A model generated the notes under the pieces. It worked only from the letters and a program-made list of their open reading frames with translations, was not told where the DNA came from and did no database searches. Below are positions 11,701 to 23,400 of a stretch of 64,000 bases of DNA, one piece after another. The DNA lies in contig OX235272.1 of assembly GCA_944472155.2 (NCBI GenBank), positions 94,556,020 through 94,620,019 of the forward strand, read 5' to 3'. Position numbers and translations under genes: made by a program. How positions within the stretch are numbered: position 1 is the stretch's first letter; every line of letters begins with the position of its first letter. The stretch is from Trichobilharzia szidati (lineage: Eukaryota; Platyhelminthes; Trematoda; Strigeidida; Schistosomatidae).

Positions 11701-13789
11701 GAGAAAGCCAAATAAGAAAACCTGAACGTTTACATGTTGAGTAATAAATTATTGATGTCAAAATAAATAAACATATCAGCTAGGCGTATTATTTCCTTCG
11801 TTCAAGAACAGGCTACTTATTATTATATTTTAGGTTGATAAGACCACATTCAAATGTCGTTGGGGGTAAAGATAAACTCTACAAAAGGAATTAAAGATAA
11901 AAGATTAGCGTAACATGTCCCTAGTGAGTCATGTAACTCAAAATAGATGGAACCCCCCCTGAGAAATATTCAGGAACCTCTATCATTTCCAACTCTGGGG
12001 AATTACAATAATCCAAACCATAAATTTGACAAAGCTGCTGACTTCTATGTAAAGCCCCTATGACAACTGAAGTTGACAGAGGAATGAGCTGTTCAGAACC
12101 CATTTTATCCATATTGAGTTTCTAAAATAAGAGAACTAACCTGATTAAAGCAACAGAGACTCAAATGAACTTTTGAATGTCAAGTCTTGACATTAAATAG
12201 CAATACTTTAGTAAAGACAACACGGTTGTGTTTTCCATTCGTTGGAAAATGCCAAACTTTTTGCTATAACTACCGCTCAATGTTACTCTCGTATTTTATC
12301 TTTAGAACATCATTGATTATTACAGAAGGCAGCTTTATCTTAGCAAATATTTTTAGACCACTTCAAAGAGAATGGTATCAAACGGTTGATTTGTTTTTAA
12401 CTCACGACTGTAAGAAAAACTACTGCTCTGTCAGTCTTTACCTCCACAATGGACACGACAGTCACACTTTTACTGAAATATCACCCCCAAATAATCAAAG
12501 TTCAGAGAGTGCTCCAAATTCAGGGTGTGCATCTTCTGCTGTAGATATCTTCTAACGCATCGAATGCAACTCTCCTCAAACTAATGATGAATATATTAAA
12601 GAATGCCATCATTTGCATTACATTACATGTATACTATGCCTCAAAGTATTTTGATAATCTATTCTAAAAGCTCAAAAGGCATCTCAACAGACCTAAATTG
12701 TCCAAACTTAAGGGTATTATCAGTTGACCAATTCAAGATTAAACCTCAGCACTGCGTATTCTGCCCACGAAGGCATAATAAGATAATTAGGAAGTGGAAT
12801 AAAGAAGCATAACTGTTAAACGTTTATCAGCATCCTTAAAGGGTAAATAGTTAAATTTTAAGATGGTTGTAGCATCTTACATATCACTGACAAGTACGAA
12901 AAAGACGATTGAGTTGTCGGTAAAAATATGCATTCACTTGGGTATTTTCTCGTTAAACCATTGTGACGCAAATAAGTTACCTCTCCATACAATAACTTGA
13001 ACATTAACAGTATCCTGCATCTGTAATGGCTTTCTAAAAACTAAAACAGTATGCTTATTTATTTTTACACCCATTTTATGAATTCCTGTACGACAGATAA
13101 CGTCGTGTAGCACACATAATCGCAGTTCGCCCATACCAGCTTTTCTTATTAAGTGGTGTAAATTATTTATTACTTTATAATTATTTGGAATTGAATCTAT
13201 CATTTATATCCACATACACACACCTACTCTATGTACTAGATAAGTTAATGGATGGAATATTTATTTTTCATGCTGAAACACCACTATTAACGAAACAAAG
13301 CATTAGCTAAACTATGATTTGGTTAAAACAGCAGCGATCTCCGCAGACCTTTACTGTTGGTTTAACTCATGACTGGGGTTCCAAAAACGTTAGTAATCAG
13401 TCACATCATACTAAGTAATTCACAAAATCCCACGTTCATTTATTCATGGTTACCAGAATTTTAATCATCTTAACAGGTTTGAGCTGACTTTTTTTCCCTC
13501 TTCAAACCCAAATGATCTTACATCAGTTAAAAAACCAATGAAGGTCACTATACTATCGTCCAGACGCTATCCTGTAATTCAGTAGCCTGTAGGACTTCAG
13601 AAAGTCAAACGAAAGTGGGGATATATGCTGCACTAGCTAAGCTTACAGTAATCACCACACTAAATGTCTTAAAGATAATTTTGTCACTATTTTAAAGTGG
13701 CAGGGAGTTTCCGTGAAACTGCATTGACATCTGTGAGAGCGATTAGTGAGATCCTGTTGACTTCCAAAACTAAACAAAAGTGAACATTT

Positions 13790-13795
13790 TTTATT
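13790..13795 (-). terminator. Candidate poly(A) signal of CCDC96
   Basis: TTTATT on the + strand, that is AATAAA on the coding strand, about 160 bases after the CCDC96 stop codon. It is a common hexamer in AT-rich DNA, so support is modest. Confidence 0.35.
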
Positions 13796-13956
13796 TGGAA
13801 TAAGTTACTGATATATTTTTGAATTTCGATTAACATAACACACAGATCTTTATAAAATACCAGACTGTATAGGGATAGAACATCTGCTTAAGATGACAAA
13901 TAGTCCTAAAATCCTCCACACTTAACCAATTAGTGTGTTAATGTTATGCAAACAAA

Positions 13957-15477
13957 TCAAAAGCCTGTCTTGTTATTCTGGATGTTTCGAATCTTTTGAG
14001 CCAGGTTTTGAGTTTTGAGCTGATAGTTGGCAGTAAGCTGCTTAGTTTCATCTAAAGACTGCCGTTTATGTAATACAGAATCATAAGAATCCTCATAATT
14101 TAACAACAATGCATTTTTTCCTAACAGTCCACAAGACCGACGAAGTCGAGCGTTTTCTGCTCTTAACAGTTCTCTGGTCTGTTTCATTTTTGTCAGTCGA
14201 TCTCTATTAAGTGTTAGCTCCTCATCAGCTTCATCAAGCTTCTTCTTTTGTTTAGCATTATCGTTCTGAACAGATTGAAGCTTCTCCTTAATGTGAGTCA
14301 TAATCTGAACAGTGTTCGAAATCTTTCGCCTCAACTTACTTAGTTCTTCATTTCTCTCATCAATCTTCTCATTATATGTTTGATTTTCTATCTTTAACTG
14401 CTCAAAATCGATCAAGTGAAGACCCTCTGACAACTCTTCTTTTGATTTTAAAAGCGCTTCTACCTTCAAAACTTCATTTTTCAACTTTATATTTTCCAGT
14501 CTTACTTCCCTTACAAGAGCTTCTTTTTTCTTCTCGGCATCAAACATAGCAGAAAGTTCTTTGGGATTTATTGGTTTGCCAGTCTGACTATGAAGTGCCT
14601 TCTTTCCTATGTTATATTTGAAGTTCATAAACTCATTGTATGCTTCGTCAACTTCTTTTTGCTTTTCATCGCACATTTCTCGCAGCTCATCAATTTGTTT
14701 ACTGTAAGAAGCCTTCATTTCTTCGTACCACTGATGAAGATCTGCCAAACTCGAAATATATCTGGAGTATCTTTGCTCATAGTCCACACCAGTATCCACT
14801 ACGCTGACACCACTACTTGTTGTTATACTCTGCTGATCAGAGGCATCAGCTTTCTTGCGCCTAAAATACTCAGCCAGTTTAGTCTGAAGTTGAAGGTTCA
14901 GCTCCCTAGCAGCCTTCAGCTCATTTACGGATTGCGTATACTGCTCCATCAACTCCTCACGCTTTTTCAGTTCATCTCCGGTCTTAAGTTCATCATCTGC
15001 ATTATCTCTTGATTCACTGGTATCTTTAGAGGATAAATGAGGCACAAGGCTTAAATCTTCTTCAGGCTTAGAAATTTCTGAAATATGTGATTCACCTCTA
15101 TCTTCAGAAACCTCTCCCACAAACATTTCAACTTGTGTTTTGTCAGCGAAAGTTTGTTCTCTTTTATCTGCATTCTCTAATTCCTTATTATCTTCTGGTT
15201 TTGATGAGTCTTCATTTATACCCTCGTTAATATCGGCTTGCGCTCCATCAATTCCGGCAATTATTGTCTTCGCTTTGTCTGAGGTGGAAATATTCTCTAC
15301 ATCATCAGCGGCATTTTTCTCAGCTACAGCTGTATCATCTCTGGTCGTAGGATCATCTACATCACTAAAATTTGCAATATCAACAGCTTCTATATTACGT
15401 TCTGAAACAAGTTCTGCTTCTTCGTTCTCCACGAGGTTATTTAGATTTTGAAATCCCGGTGCTTCAAGTTCTTTTTC
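13957..15477 (-). CDS. CCDC96: CCDC96 exon 2 (main coiled-coil exon)
   Basis: Opens after CCCTAAAG on the coding strand, phase 0, and runs to a stop at 13957-13959. An alternative acceptor 17 bases upstream (ATTCAG) would make a 37-bp intron but breaks the frame with exon 1. Confidence 0.85.
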   Translation of the reverse strand, partial: EKELEAPGFQNLNNLVENEEAELVSERNIEAVDIANFSDVDDPTTRDDTAVAEKNAADDVENISTSDKAKTIIAGIDGAQADINEGINEDSSKPEDNKELENADKREQTFADKTQVEMFVGEVSEDRGESHISEISKPEEDLSLVPHLSSKDTSESRDNADDELKTGDELKKREELMEQYTQSVNELKAARELNLQLQTKLAEYFRRKKADASDQQSITTSSGVSVVDTGVDYEQRYSRYISSLADLHQWYEEMKASYSKQIDELREMCDEKQKEVDEAYNEFMNFKYNIGKKALHSQTGKPINPKELSAMFDAEKKKEALVREVRLENIKLKNEVLKVEALLKSKEELSEGLHLIDFEQLKIENQTYNEKIDERNEELSKLRRKISNTVQIMTHIKEKLQSVQNDNAKQKKKLDEADEELTLNRDRLTKMKQTRELLRAENARLRRSCGLLGKNALLLNYEDSYDSVLHKRQSLDETKQLTANYQLKTQNLAQKIRNIQNNKTGF

Positions 15478-15561
15478 CTTTAGGGAAGTAGATGCTGAAT
15501 GATTTACATTTAAGATAGAACAATTTCATACCTCAGTCTCCATCCCTTCCTCAGAGTCCAT
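13957..15561 (-). CDS. CCDC96: CCDC96/CFAP184, axonemal coiled-coil protein
   Basis: Two exons, 15561-15532 and 15477-13957, give about 516 residues. The start ATG (15561-15559) follows AAA and gives MDSEEGMETE. A 54-bp GT-AG intron then leads into EKELEAPGFQ. The first 170 residues are acidic and low in complexity; the rest is almost all coiled coil. Near residues 360-400 is HLIDFEQLKIENQTYNEKID followed by ERNEELSKLRRKI, the hallmark of the CCDC96/CCDC113 (DUF4201) domain, continuing through LTKMKQTRELLRAENARLRR and CGLLGK. CCDC96 pairs with CCDC113 on the ciliary doublet near radial spoke 3 and the nexin-dynein regulatory complex. The acidic N-terminus and the length near human CCDC96 (about 555) favour it over the shorter CCDC113. 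A likely role is in flame cells, ciliated larvae and sperm. The exact first-intron acceptor is inferred from frame. Confidence 0.85.
15532..15561 (-). CDS. CCDC96: CCDC96 exon 1 (10 codons)
   Basis: Thirty bases from ATG to ACTGAG, followed on the coding strand by the donor GTATGA. The same frame stays open upstream for about 60 codons without an ATG, so the start could lie in an unseen upstream exon; the ATG used has a good context (AAAATGG). Confidence 0.6.
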
Positions 15562-17045
15562 TTTTGAATTATCAACATCTGTTGTCACAGTTACTGATAT
15601 GAATTGCTCAATATTCAGGCTGTCCAATGTATTTAATGGCGATGTACAGGTTACTATAAGTGATTTCGCAATATTTAATGACTTCACACCTGATTCCAAT
15701 ATCAAATATCGTTTTTACGAGCTAGTATAAGCCAATTTGATCTCTTTGTGCTCGCCTCTTGATTGTGAGGTAGATGTTCCTGATCTTCGTTAAACGTCTG
15801 CGTAGCTCATCCCGCCACTCGACTGTCGTAGCTTCGTTTGACTCCAAAAGGAGTATTGCAGGGATTAATTGCATGTGGTTTGTAGAATGAGGTGTGTTAA
15901 GACTGATTTCGTGAATTTTTGCGCGATCAACCACAATCTATCTCTCAAGGACCCCTGGGGTTATGGTCGGTTGGGGAAATCTGAAAAGCATTTTGTGGTC
16001 TATAGTAACACTGTGGTCTGAGTTAGTCCTTCGCATTGTCTAGTATCTTTTCCGCAAGCCTGTACAAATCTTATGATTCCTTCAATCTGGCTTCTTGTTG
16101 TTCTGATTTTCTGATGGATTTCGATGCAGTCATTCTCCTTGACTGCCACAATTTTCTGCGTCCACTACGAAGAGACACATTAATTTGTTTGGGGAGTATG
16201 CATTTTATATGCTAGAGCAGTAGAGTTCTGTTAATGGCGAATTTTGTGTCGCCTAGTTGTTCCCTAGTTAAGTTGAGAAACATTCTACAGGAGGTGGTAA
16301 TTGCTGTCTTGGAATGAAGTCTGAAACATTGTAAACTAAACAAAAGTGTGATATGGAAAGATAGTTGGGTGTAGGACATTAAGAGGCTGATGGTACTGAC
16401 GTTCATAGATAGTACGAAGTATACTAACGCAAGATCTAATAACCACAACTTCTATAGTATTCTTTCGGCGTAGACCAAAGGCAAAGCGAAACAGAATAAT
16501 TGATCTTCATTATAATAAAGGTTTTTGTATTTCCCAATGAATGAAAAACAATATCGTTTTGTTTTTCATTCATTGGGAAATACAAAAACCTTTATTATAA
16601 TGAATATCATATACCCAATTTTTTTCAAACCGTTAAAAGTGAACTTGGTTTGGTCATATATAGAATAATTGATCGTCCAGATTGCGAGATATATTTCGGG
16701 ACCAAATCGGAAGGCGAGATGATTGCCTAGCTAGCTAGGGATCGTGGACGAATGAACGAACGTGACACAACGGAGTACCAAATAACGTGGATGCTTGACC
16801 GGAAGCCTTCAGTTAAACGAGTTGAATTAAGCAGTGAGAGTCAGTATCCAAAGTTCAGTGATGAGTCCTGTGGCCAATAATTTTGGGGAATTATTTGCCG
16901 CTATAGACATGTAAAACATCAACAGTGCACGCGCATTTAACGAAAAAATAACGAAACCAGTAGGGACAGCGGTGTTAGTAATTTTGCGTAGTATGCAAAA
17001 GTAAGTTACAGTAACTTGGATATTCATTGTACCGGTACAGCCCCT
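15562..17045. other. Upstream flank of CCDC96
   Basis: No gene recognised. Likely contains the CCDC96 5' UTR and promoter. The only clear structure is the palindromic insertion at 16506-16661. Several frames of 60-80 codons are present, none with a known domain. Confidence 0.5.
16506..16661. repeat. Insertion with a perfect 46-bp-arm palindrome and 13-bp target duplication
   Basis: Arms 16506-16551 and 16559-16604 are perfect reverse complements around the 7-base loop TATCGTT, followed by 57 further bases to 16661. AGAATAATTGATC occurs immediately before (16493-16505) and after (16662-16674), so the whole 156 bp looks like a single insertion. No reading frame. Source element unknown; a foldback or template-switched retroelement end is plausible. 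Confidence 0.75.
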
Positions 17046-18109
17046 TAGAACTAATCTGCTTACCCCACAGGTGCGCACGAACCTGCTTTTGCGTGATGGT
17101 CCAGTCCTCTTTTGAAGCTATCTATTGATGGAACCGTCGCCACTATGCTGGGTTGTAATTTTCCTAGGTGACAAATTCTAACGGAAAATAAGCTGACGCT
17201 TTGTTGCTGCTTTCTGTTAGGGTTATCTCGATGGGTACCATTATAGGAAACTAGTCAGTTAGTCTTCTTAAACGACTTCGAGTTCTCCTTCGGTTGGCTT
17301 CAGGTAAACATAACATTCATGTTGGTTGTGTGGTCAGCTGTCATGTTGGATTCGAGCTTTGACCACAATACCTGCTGGCTCTTTAGCCTCGCCTAACTAA
17401 CCTGGTAGTCAGACCATATCTTAAATTTCCCCACCAGTAGAAAATAAAACACTTACTGTCGCACAGAGATATATGTATTAACGATGATATGAAGAAAGTA
17501 TAGAAATATGCAATCACAACACAACTTAGTCGACGAACTCTTATCCCTTGAAAATGCGGCTGTTCTCAATGTGTTCTAATCCTCAAAGGTTCAGTTGACT
17601 TGACTAACTACTCTGATCCCCCACACAATAATGCTCATCTGAAAGTATGCCTCAGATCTGTTGCACTGAACTGTAAACTATTTTGTATGCAATGTTGGGG
17701 TCTTTCCCTAGTTCACTGATATAGTGAGCGTCTGGGGTTAGTGAGAAAGTTTTCCAGAGACTTAAGAAGGCCTCTAACTTTAGTGTACCCAGCTGTCTTA
17801 GCATGGAATGTAGCATAGTATATCCTCTATCAATCGTTTCATGTAATTTAAGGTATGCCATTGAATCTCCTTACGCTTTTCAAGGTTGTAAGTTGTTCAG
17901 ATAAATTCTGCTGGATATTTCAAGATTCTTGTGTTTGTAACCTGTTTGCATCCCTTGTCTACTCTTCTAATGGCTCTCTTAAATTCCGTGCCGTAAGTGT
18001 AAAGTATAGTTGGATAATCTGGATTACAGGTAAGGCCATTGCGGAATAATGGAAAAACTAAGGGTCCGAAAATGAACTCTTGCCAAATTCCCGATATCGG
18101 AATACACAA
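17046..18109 (-). pseudogene. Decayed non-LTR reverse transcriptase, C-terminal remnant
   Basis: On the - strand, FIFGPLVFPLF resembles the RT block GPLLFLLF. YGTEFKRAIRRV and RILKYPAEFI resemble the thumb-side motif of schistosome RT proteins. SIDSFKRGLDHH, at the far end, resembles the usual C-terminal FKRxLD. Stops and frameshifts separate the pieces, and a large part between RT block and C-terminus is missing. It is distinct from the larger element that begins at 19684. Confidence 0.55.
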
Positions 18110-19683
18110 GGATTAGCGGAAGTAGTAAACTCGACTCAGGAATTCCACATAATAACAATCATCTGCCTGGTGGGTGTTAAGAAGTTTCGCGTCGAATTCC
18201 TTCTGAAAACATAGGGACATCACTCAGCTGTAGTCTTCATACCTCAGTGTAACTTTCAGTCTTTCCAAGAAGGCAGTAGCATTTTCCGCAAGAGTTGTCT
18301 CTTCCGAAAGTGTGGTGAGCTCCATAAAATGCACCACTTGCTTCAAAGCAATTCTTCATGGGATCATGTAGAAACATTAAAACACAGGATGATTCAGTCG
18401 CTAGAACGTCGTTAGTGTTGAAGGGGTTCAGGAAGACGAGGTGAGTAACAAAGTAGAATCTCTATCTTCTTTATGATTCTCAAGGTTCTCTTTATCTACT
18501 GAACAACAACGAACTATGAATGCTCCTCCGTGTGTTGGACTAGGTTCTCCAATTCGCTTGCACAAGAGCGTTTTCGAAATAAACGTCCAAACGATGTAAA
18601 TTCCTTATGTGATAATACGCCCTATCGGTAGGCGATTTGGGTGATAAGTTTGATAGTAAAATCGTTTTGATGATATTAGATAGTTGGATGTGTACCATAC
18701 CACCTCACTGTTGGCCATACTCAGTATCCATTAGATTGCATTTAGCTACCCCAATATGCGGAGCGGAAAACAAATAGCAACTTGTGAGAATCATGATAGA
18801 GACTCAGACATCATGCTTTGAGGAACCATTATGGCTGTAAACTCTCACGCAGCATCTCTCAATCCATTTTAGGAACTTGCTCAGATCACATTCAAAAGAC
18901 GTCTGCTTCTCATCAGCGAGAAGGCCGGGTCGAATGAAGCCGAGGGAGATGACATTGGCTGCGACCCTAGGGAAAGCCCTCAAAACCTGTCTGTTTACTA
19001 ATCAGTATCCATTTAATTATGGGATACGTTTCAACTATACTGTCTTACTTTTTGGCTTAGTTATACGCGACCGCTTAGAAATGGATGCTACATGACCCAG
19101 TCCGTGTTGTAGCAGACTAATAATGAGGGCGAATAGGGCTCGAAAACTGATGCAATGCAACACTCCCAGGTGATTGAAGGTCACTCCAGCAAGTCTATTT
19201 TAATGACGTCGAGTTAATACGAGCCAACAGCTTGAAGGATGGTGTGGTACATATAAGAAAGTTGCGTCAAGTCCTGTGAAACCGCGGTCTGACTGTTCAT
19301 CTGTGCAATTTCCACTACAAGGCATATCGAGGAGGAGAAGCAAGCAGCATAGCATCAGAAAACAACAAGTGTGTGGACACAAGTAGAACTTTAATTCCTG
19401 TATATATACATATATATTGGTTGTACATTGCAGTCCATTTAACATGTATATTGGTATTATCTGTCTTCTTATACATCTCTGTGACTAGAGTGTCTATCGT
19501 TCATGCAAAGTAATCAGTAAGGTTTTACGCCTTCTGTAGATACTAGAGCGATCTAATAACTGATTCGTTCTAAAATAAATCGTTTGTTCATGTTATTAGT
19601 AGAATGAAACAGTCTGTACAGAGAGTGTCTGGAACTCGTAACTGAAGTGCGGGTTCTGGTTTCCGGGGGAAGCCGTTCCACAT
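18110..19683. other. Repeat-rich spacer, unassigned
   Basis: Probably old retroelement debris between two RT remnants. I recognise no domain. A short GATGATATTAGAT at about 18669 matches the end of the family C element, and GACATTGGCTGCGACCCTAG near 18951 resembles sequence upstream of the Sm-alpha-like SINE (about 5320), but neither is long enough to call. Confidence 0.4.
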
Positions 19684-21728
19684 TTAAGAGTACGTGACTG
19701 TGAAGAAATTTTTGTGGAGCGATGATTTAGAGGCTTTTATTTTCACTGTGCAAGTTTGGTTACGCAGATCGTAAGAGCCTTCTTGTGCGAATTGTATGTC
19801 CTTACTGTCTGAGAATGATATTTTGTGTAGGACCTTATAGAAGAATACTAGGTTTATAATTAGTCGTCTTGTCCAGAGTGGGTCAAGTTGTAGAATCACG
19901 CACCGTGAGATGTAGTCTTTCTTACATTCGTAGCCAAGTAGTTTAGAGGTAAAATATCGTTGGATACTTTCTATTCTTAGCTTTTCACGTGTATGAGTGC
20001 TGCTAATAATAAATGGACAGTATTCTACTAGTCGCTTTATACACGTTTTGCATAGAATGAGCTTGGTTTCATTGCCGTAAAAGTTCCTGAGTATGAATCC
20101 TGAAATCATCCTCGACTTGCGAGTCTGTGATGCCACTTGCTCAGATGTTAGGTCGCTAGAGTACCTCACGCGTATGTCAACGACACTTCGGATTGTGGTT
20201 AGGTGGGCAGATTGAGGCGTTAATTTCATGTCGATTGAGGGTGCGCCGAAGCAGATCCAACCACATTTGTCCAGACTGAATTGTTGACTCCATAAAGAAG
20301 ATCAAGCAGTCACTTTGTCTAATTCATCCTGCACAACATTCCGGAAGTACCCTAGGCCGTCGCACTGGAATGTGTAAGCTTCTTTTAGGTCATGTACATA
20401 GATGTGTGGTTTACCTTGTTAGAAGCAAGCGCATGTCATTGATATAAAGTGTAAATAGGAGGGGCCCAATGACATTACCTTGCACTACACCAGAAGTGAT
20501 TGGGCTAGGTCTGGAAGTTACAGAACCGAGTTTAACTATTTCTGACCTGTTGTTAAGGAATGATATAAGCCATCCTAATGGTGGATCACGTATTCCCAAG
20601 GAGTTCAGATTATCTATTAGCGGTAAATGGTCGACGTGGTCAAATGCCTTAGAAATGTCAAAGTAGATGACAAGTACTAATTGTCATCTGTCAAGACTAC
20701 TGATCACACAGTTGAAGAAGTCCAGGTGGTATGTTGGCCATGATCTGGATCTCAGAAATCTATGTTGGTTAGGACTTACAATATTGCAGCTAAGCATGTT
20801 TGAGTATGCTATGTTTAACTAGTTTCCCCACAATTCTAGATGCGATAGGCGTGATGCTGATTGGCGTGTAGCCGTTGACTTCTGTTGTCGAGCCGAATTT
20901 GTGTTTAGGTGTAAAAAATGTCGTTTTCCACCTATCCACGCACGTGTGAGCTTCCGAAGTCATTGTGAAGATTTCAAGCAATAATATGGGAGTGCCAGGA
21001 CCACCATATTTATAGAAATAGGATGATATACTGTTCGTACCAAAACCTCTAAGGCTTTCGAGAGTTCCATTGGCTTGGTTAATGCTGGCATGAGTGAACT
21101 CAACGACACTAATTTGTTATTATTAACGGGACTGTAGGCTTTAGAAAGTTAGCTGAAAATGTTTTGTTGAATAATTCACACATGTCTGCGTAATCAGTAC
21201 ATAGCCTACCTTTGTGCATGAGGAGAGAAATGCTGTGGTTTTTGCTACTCGATCGCTTCTTCAGGATTTCTGTGAGAGCACACACCCTAGCAGGCCTGAC
21301 TAGTGCGGTGCGTTCTTCGTTCCTCATACGCTAATCTCGAGCTTGTGAGATGGAACTAAGAGGGTTAAGTCTTGGTTTTTGAAGTAATTTGTTGAGAGTC
21401 TCTTCAGTTTCATACAATCCTTTGGTTTTATAAATGACTTTCTATGTAGGGAAACCTTTAGTGTTTGGAGTGGAATGGCAGCATCTAACCATGTGTTTGA
21501 ATTCTGGTCGAAGATGTTCAGAGCTCCTGAGAAGTCATCAGTAGTGAAGTCTCCGCCCCATTCAGAGGATCTTAGCATTGATTCCACGTGAGACCAGTTT
21601 GCTTGACTATAGTTCCTTTATATCATTCGTTGTGAAGTGGAGGTAAAAGCTGCACTGCTACTCGCCGGAATTGGCAGCGCGCACGTCACTATTTTGTGGT
21701 CACTACCTGAAAACTTAGAACTCACTAG

Positions 21729-22888
21729 GACCAAGTTAAACTTTAGACACCAATAACTACCAATCAGCGATGACGTCAAATTATCCAATCAGATTCACGA
21801 ACGTAGTTCAATGTTGTATAGCGCTTGATTCATTTCAATGCGTGCCCTTACAAGGTTACGTTTGCAGTTCGAGGAGGATAGTGTAGTTCAGTGTTGCCTA
21901 GACTTAGGCTTGCTAAGAAAGGAGAGAAAGTGTTCCTGTGGTGGTGTTATGACTCTGAAAAGCTATTCGAGGTCAATTGATGGATTTATCCATCGTTGTG
22001 GAATATGTTGGAAAAGGGTTAGTATTAGAGAGTATAAGCTGCTAATTTTAATATTTCGTAGGGACTTTTTCGCTAAATCACATCTCTCTCAAACCTAAAT
22101 TTTGTATATCTGCAATTATTGGGTACTGAAGCAGCCAGTGAGAGCGGCAGATGCGGGGACGGAGAATAGCCTTGTCTCAACAGTCCAGTGGTATCAGCAT
22201 TGTAGAGACATCGCATCATGGAAAATGGACAGAATTACTTCACTGTTAGGCGTGGAGGACGTAGTAGTCCATGTAGACAAAACAGTGTTGATAAAAAAGA
22301 AATACAGTCGGGGTCGTCAGAGAGCAAACAACATTTGGTTTATCGGTTTATATGACACGTCCCTTCAAATAGGGTTTGTTGAGAGGATAGCAGATAGGAA
22401 GGCGAACACTTTGATCCCTATTATAACTCGACTTGTGAAAAGGGGATCAATTGTGCATACCGACAAGTGGAAAGTCTAGATTCCCTGTCATCTCTGGGTT
22501 ACTTTCACCATAGAGTGAACCACTCCAATGATTTCGTCTATCCTGTCACTGTAACTCATACCAATTCGATTGAAGGTTTTTGGGGGAAATTGAAAAACAG
22601 GATCCAGGCTATAAATGGATCACAAAAGGATATCATTTTCAGTCATTTGGACGAATCCATGTATAGAATGTGGTGCTATTTCTCTATTGACAGTCCCATG
22701 TTGAATTGGGAGATGTTTTGTCTCATGTTCGAGAAAGATACCCATTGTAACGGTTTTATACTTTTTTTTCTATGCATTTTTGTACAAATATACGCTTGCA
22801 CTTATCATAAACGGCTCTTTAATGTGATTGGTCAGTTCAAGGTCGTTTTCTGATTGGTTGTTATTGGTGTCGAAAGTTTAACTTTGCC
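21729..22888 (+). mobile_element. Merlin DNA transposon with terminal inverted repeats and 8-bp target duplication
   Basis: The ends are inverted repeats of about 40 bp: AAGTTAAACTTTAGACACCA on the left matches AAGTTAAACTTTCGACACCA read from the right, each continuing to CCAATCAG. CTCACTAG flanks both sides (21721-21728 and 22889-22896), the 8-bp duplication typical of Merlin. It interrupts the endonuclease of the CR1-like element between ILV and SSKFSGSDH. Merlin was first described with schistosome copies, so the host fits. Confidence 0.9.
21838..22853 (+). pseudogene. Merlin (ISXO2-like, DDE) transposase, broken
   Basis: The frame opens with an ATG at 21838 and a CSCGG...CGIC zinc-binding pair. 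It hits a TAA at 22096-22098, continues in the same frame with the catalytic core, and shifts frame near 22470 just after the second Asp. The three catalytic residues are visible: Asp in HVDKTVLIKKKYSRGR (nt about 22276), Asp in VHTDKW (about 22462) and Glu in NSIEGFWG (about 22572). RVNHS and HTNSIEG are family signatures. One stop and one frameshift mean this copy cannot make full transposase, but it is not old. Confidence 0.9.
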
Positions 22889-23164
22889 CTCACTAGGATT
22901 GAGAGGGGACTTATATCGTGGCAGAATATTAAGTACAATACGTAATTACAACTTTTAGGGATAGTGACAGTTTGTTCCCAACCGACAATGTCCAGTGTAC
23001 CTAGCAGCTTGTCATATTTAGTTGGGCCAGTTAACAAATCCCAGTTGCTTTCGGGTAGATTGACGTTTCCACACAGGAGCATATGGTCTTACGGAAGAGT
23101 GGATGCTTGCACAAGTACATTAACGAATTGAGTCTCGAAGTCGCTAAAGGTGCCAGGTTCTCTG

Positions 23165-23400
23165 TTTGTTTTTTATTTCTTTCACGTTCCCCAGTGGAAC
23201 ATAGGGCTTCAAGGTAGTGGCTTGAAGTTTCTGTAGCAGTGCTTATTTTACAGGATGGGGTTGCTAGCCTCATGCCCAACCTTTCCGCTTCACAAGCATT
23301 ATTTCTGGCTTAGCGAGGTAAAGGAGTGCGTCAGCCGGGGATCGAACCCCGGACCATGTGCATGGTCGGCAAGCGTCCTAACCGCTATGCCGCCGACGCA
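23165..23400 (-). repeat. tRNA-derived SINE, family B, 11-bp target duplication
   Basis: Same family as 8011-8244: on the - strand a tRNA-like head with GGGGTTCGATCCCCGG, then CTCCTTTACCTCG, and an A-rich end at the left. CAGGTTCTCTG flanks it at 23154-23164 and 23401-23411. It lies inside the endonuclease of the CR1-like element. Confidence 0.9.

Larger units (their letters stand above)
10866..13956. other. Intergenic region between convergent genes; unassigned small frames
   Basis: No recognisable gene. Three frames of 60-125 codons (11921-12112 on -, 12187-12555 on +, 12934-13203 on -) resemble no family I know and lack convincing splice partners. A weak tRNA-like SINE remnant may lie at 11530-11700. 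The rest is AT-rich, unique-looking sequence. Confidence 0.5.

Noticed and set aside
14590..15451. + strand frames of 140 and 103 codons
   Set aside because: Shadows of the CCDC96 coding exon on the other strand.
13957..15477. CCDC113 (CFAP263)
   Set aside because: Shares the DUF4201-type coiled coil, but the length and the long acidic N-terminus fit CCDC96 better.
18660..18700. Another family C element
   Set aside because: Only about 20 bases match; the tRNA-like head and palindrome are absent.
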